Assembly: GCA_001770785.1 (NCBI GenBank)
Contig: MERZ01000065.1
Location: 12,446-20,301 of the forward strand
Source: Burkholderiales bacterium RIFCSPHIGHO2_12_FULL_61_11
GTDB taxonomy: Bacteria > Pseudomonadota > Gammaproteobacteria > Burkholderiales > Burkholderiaceae_C
Reading direction: 5' to 3'
DNA length: 7,856 nucleotides
Part shown: piece after piece, positions 6,279-7,856 of the stretch
Layout: every line of letters begins with the position of its first letter
Position numbering within the stretch: the first letter of the stretch is position 1
Notes under the pieces: model-generated
Seen by the model: the letters and a program-made list of their open reading frames with translations, nothing else
What the model was told of the DNA's origin: nothing
Database searches by the model: none
Position numbers and translations under genes: made by a program

Positions 6279-6292
6279 AACTCTTGGCCAAT

Positions 6293-7856
6293 TCAGGTCG
6301 CCAGACGCTTCCAGGTGTCGATCACGGTATCCGGATTGAGCGAGATCGAACCAATCCCCTCCTCCTTCAGCCACAGCGCAAAGTCCGGATGATCGCTGGG
6401 GCCCTGGCCGCAGATACCGACATATTTGCCTTGGCGATTGCAGGCTGAAATGGCCAGACTGAGCAGCGCTTTGACGGCCGGATCGCGTTCGTCAAAGTCC
6501 TTGGCCAGCACTTCCAGGCCCGAATCCCGGTCCAGGCCCAATGTGAGCTGGGTCAGGTCGTTCGAGCCGATGGAAAAGCCATCGAAGTATTCGAGGAACT
6601 GATCAGCCAGAATGGCATTGCTCGGCACTTCACACATCATAATGACACGCAGGCCCTGCTCACCACGTTTGAGACCCTGCTGGGCCAGCAGTTCGGTCAC
6701 GGCCCTGGCCTGGCCCAGCGTGCGCACAAACGGCACCATGACTTCCACGTTGGTCAAGCCCATGTCGTTGCGCACGCGCTTGAGCGCCTCGCACTCCATG
6801 GCAAAAGCCTCGCGGAATTCCGTGCTGATATAGCGCGCCGCGCCGCGAAAACCCAGCATTGGATTTTCTTCATCAGGCTCGTAGCGCGAGCCGCCAATCA
6901 GCTTGCGGTATTCGTTGGACTTGAAATCTGACAGGCGAACAATCACCGGCTTGGGCCAGAACGCCGCACCAATGGTGGCAATGCCTTCGGCCACCTTGTC
7001 GACGTAAAAAGCACGCGGAGACGCATGGCCGCGCGCGACGCTTTCCACCGCCTTTTTCAGATCGGCATCGACATTGGGGTAGTCCAGAATCGCTTTGGGA
7101 TGCACACCGATATTGTTGTTGATGACGAATTCCAGCCGCGCCAGGCCGACACCATGGTTGGGTATCTGGCAAAAATCAAAGGCCAGCTGCGGGTTACCGA
7201 TGTTCATCGTGATCTTGATGTCGATCGGCGGCATGTCACCGCGCTTCACCTCGGTCACTTCGGTTTCCAGCAGGCCGTCATAAATCTTGCCGGTGTCGCC
7301 TTCGGCGCAGCTCACGGTCACGAGCACTCCGTTTTTGAGCGTATCCGTCGCATTGCCGCAACCCACCACCGCCGGAATACCCAATTCGCGCGCGATGATG
7401 GCGGCGTGGCAGGTGCGGCCGCCACGGTTGGTGACAATGGCGCTGGCGCGCTTCATCACCGGTTCCCAATTCGGGTCGGTCATGTCGGTCACCAGCACGT
7501 CGCCGGGCTGAACCTGGTGCATTTCGCTGATGTCATGCACGATGCGGATCGGTCCGGTGCCAATCTTCTGGCCAATCGCGCGGCCCACGGCCAGCACGGT
7601 GCCGGTACCCTTGAGCTTGTAGCGCTGCTCGGCCTTGCCCTGGGACTGGCTTTTCACCGTTTCGGGGCGCGCCTGCAGGATGTAGAGTTCGCCATCGGTG
7701 CCGTCCTTGCCCCACTCGATGTCCATCGCACAGCCATAGTGATCTTCGATGATGACGGCGTAGCGCGCCAGTTCCAGCACATCCTCGTCCGTCAGAGAAT
7801 AGCGGTTGCGCAATTCTGCCGGCACATCGGTGGTTTTGACCAGCTTGCCGCCGGCT
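6293..7856 (-). CDS. ppsA: Phosphoenolpyruvate synthase, C-terminal 520 residues (5' end outside window)
   Basis: Cytoplasmic enzyme making PEP from pyruvate with ATP, giving AMP and phosphate; it feeds gluconeogenesis during growth on pyruvate, lactate or similar acids. The frame enters at the right edge with [18 protein letters not shown], so the first 270-280 residues of a roughly 795-residue family protein (most of the ATP-grasp domain) are missing. The ATP-grasp domain ends at [10 protein letters not shown]. The swivelling phosphohistidine domain has [21 protein letters not shown], with the phospho-accepting His encoded at 7406-7408. The PEP/pyruvate-binding barrel includes [50 protein letters not shown], and [11 protein letters not shown] with the catalytic Cys at 6410-6412. 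It ends at WKRLAT and a TGA. The visible part is intact. A GTG at 7825 lies inside the gene and is not the true start. Confidence 0.98.
   Translation of the reverse strand, partial: AGGKLVKTTDVPAELRNRYSLTDEDVLELARYAVIIEDHYGCAMDIEWGKDGTDGELYILQARPETVKSQSQGKAEQRYKLKGTGTVLAVGRAIGQKIGTGPIRIVHDISEMHQVQPGDVLVTDMTDPNWEPVMKRASAIVTNRGGRTCHAAIIARELGIPAVVGCGNATDTLKNGVLVTVSCAEGDTGKIYDGLLETEVTEVKRGDMPPIDIKITMNIGNPQLAFDFCQIPNHGVGLARLEFVINNNIGVHPKAILDYPNVDADLKKAVESVARGHASPRAFYVDKVAEGIATIGAAFWPKPVIVRLSDFKSNEYRKLIGGSRYEPDEENPMLGFRGAARYISTEFREAFAMECEALKRVRNDMGLTNVEVMVPFVRTLGQARAVTELLAQQGLKRGEQGLRVIMMCEVPSNAILADQFLEYFDGFSIGSNDLTQLTLGLDRDSGLEVLAKDFDERDPAVKALLSLAISACNRQGKYVGICGQGPSDHPDFALWLKEEGIGSISLNPDTVIDTWKRLAT

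Noticed and set aside
6177..6374. N-terminal extension of the YggT-like protein
   Set aside because: The extra 66 residues overlap the 3' end of ppsA and the hairpin and do not look like a signal or domain; the hydrophobic helix begins at the ATG at 6176.

Overview
The window is an ordinary-looking stretch of bacterial chromosome in which every supported gene lies on the minus strand. Gene order therefore reads from the right edge (7856) to the left edge (1). Protein sequences, the rpsF-priB-rpsR-rplI cluster followed by dnaB, and the fairly GC-rich base composition point to a betaproteobacterium of the order Burkholderiales. A Comamonadaceae relative (Polaromonas/Rhodoferax-like) is the best guess. 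This comes from family recognition only, and the genus is not certain.

Right part (7856 to 2886): the C-terminal two-thirds of phosphoenolpyruvate synthase (ppsA, 5' end outside the window). After a 116-base gap with a hairpin come four tightly packed genes: a small two-helix membrane protein resembling YggT, a TPR-repeat protein, a DUF4212 small symporter subunit, and a large VC_2705-type sodium/solute symporter. These four overlap or lie within 3 bases of each other, so they are very likely co-transcribed and translationally coupled. The two symporter genes resemble a two-component sodium:monocarboxylate (acetate/pyruvate-like) transporter. Together with PEP synthase, which makes PEP from pyruvate, they suggest a carbon-uptake and gluconeogenesis module; this link is inference.

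Middle part (2885 to 1131): a 213-base intergenic region carrying a consensus TATAAT -10 box and a bulged leader hairpin. It is followed by the classical operon rpsF (S6), priB (primosomal replication protein N), rpsR (S18) and rplI (L9). The operon closes with a textbook Rho-independent terminator that has a UUCG tetraloop.

Left part (1130 to 1): a leader of about 160 bases containing a perfect DnaA box (TTATCCACA on the minus strand) among weaker look-alikes. It is followed by the first 322 codons of dnaB, the replicative helicase, cut off by the window edge. No mobile element, CRISPR array, tRNA, rRNA or foreign-looking segment was seen. No clearly new multi-gene system is evident. The least-explained material is the YggT-like/TPR gene pair inside the symporter operon, the soluble insert and EF-hand-like loop of the symporter, and the DnaA-box cluster ahead of dnaB.
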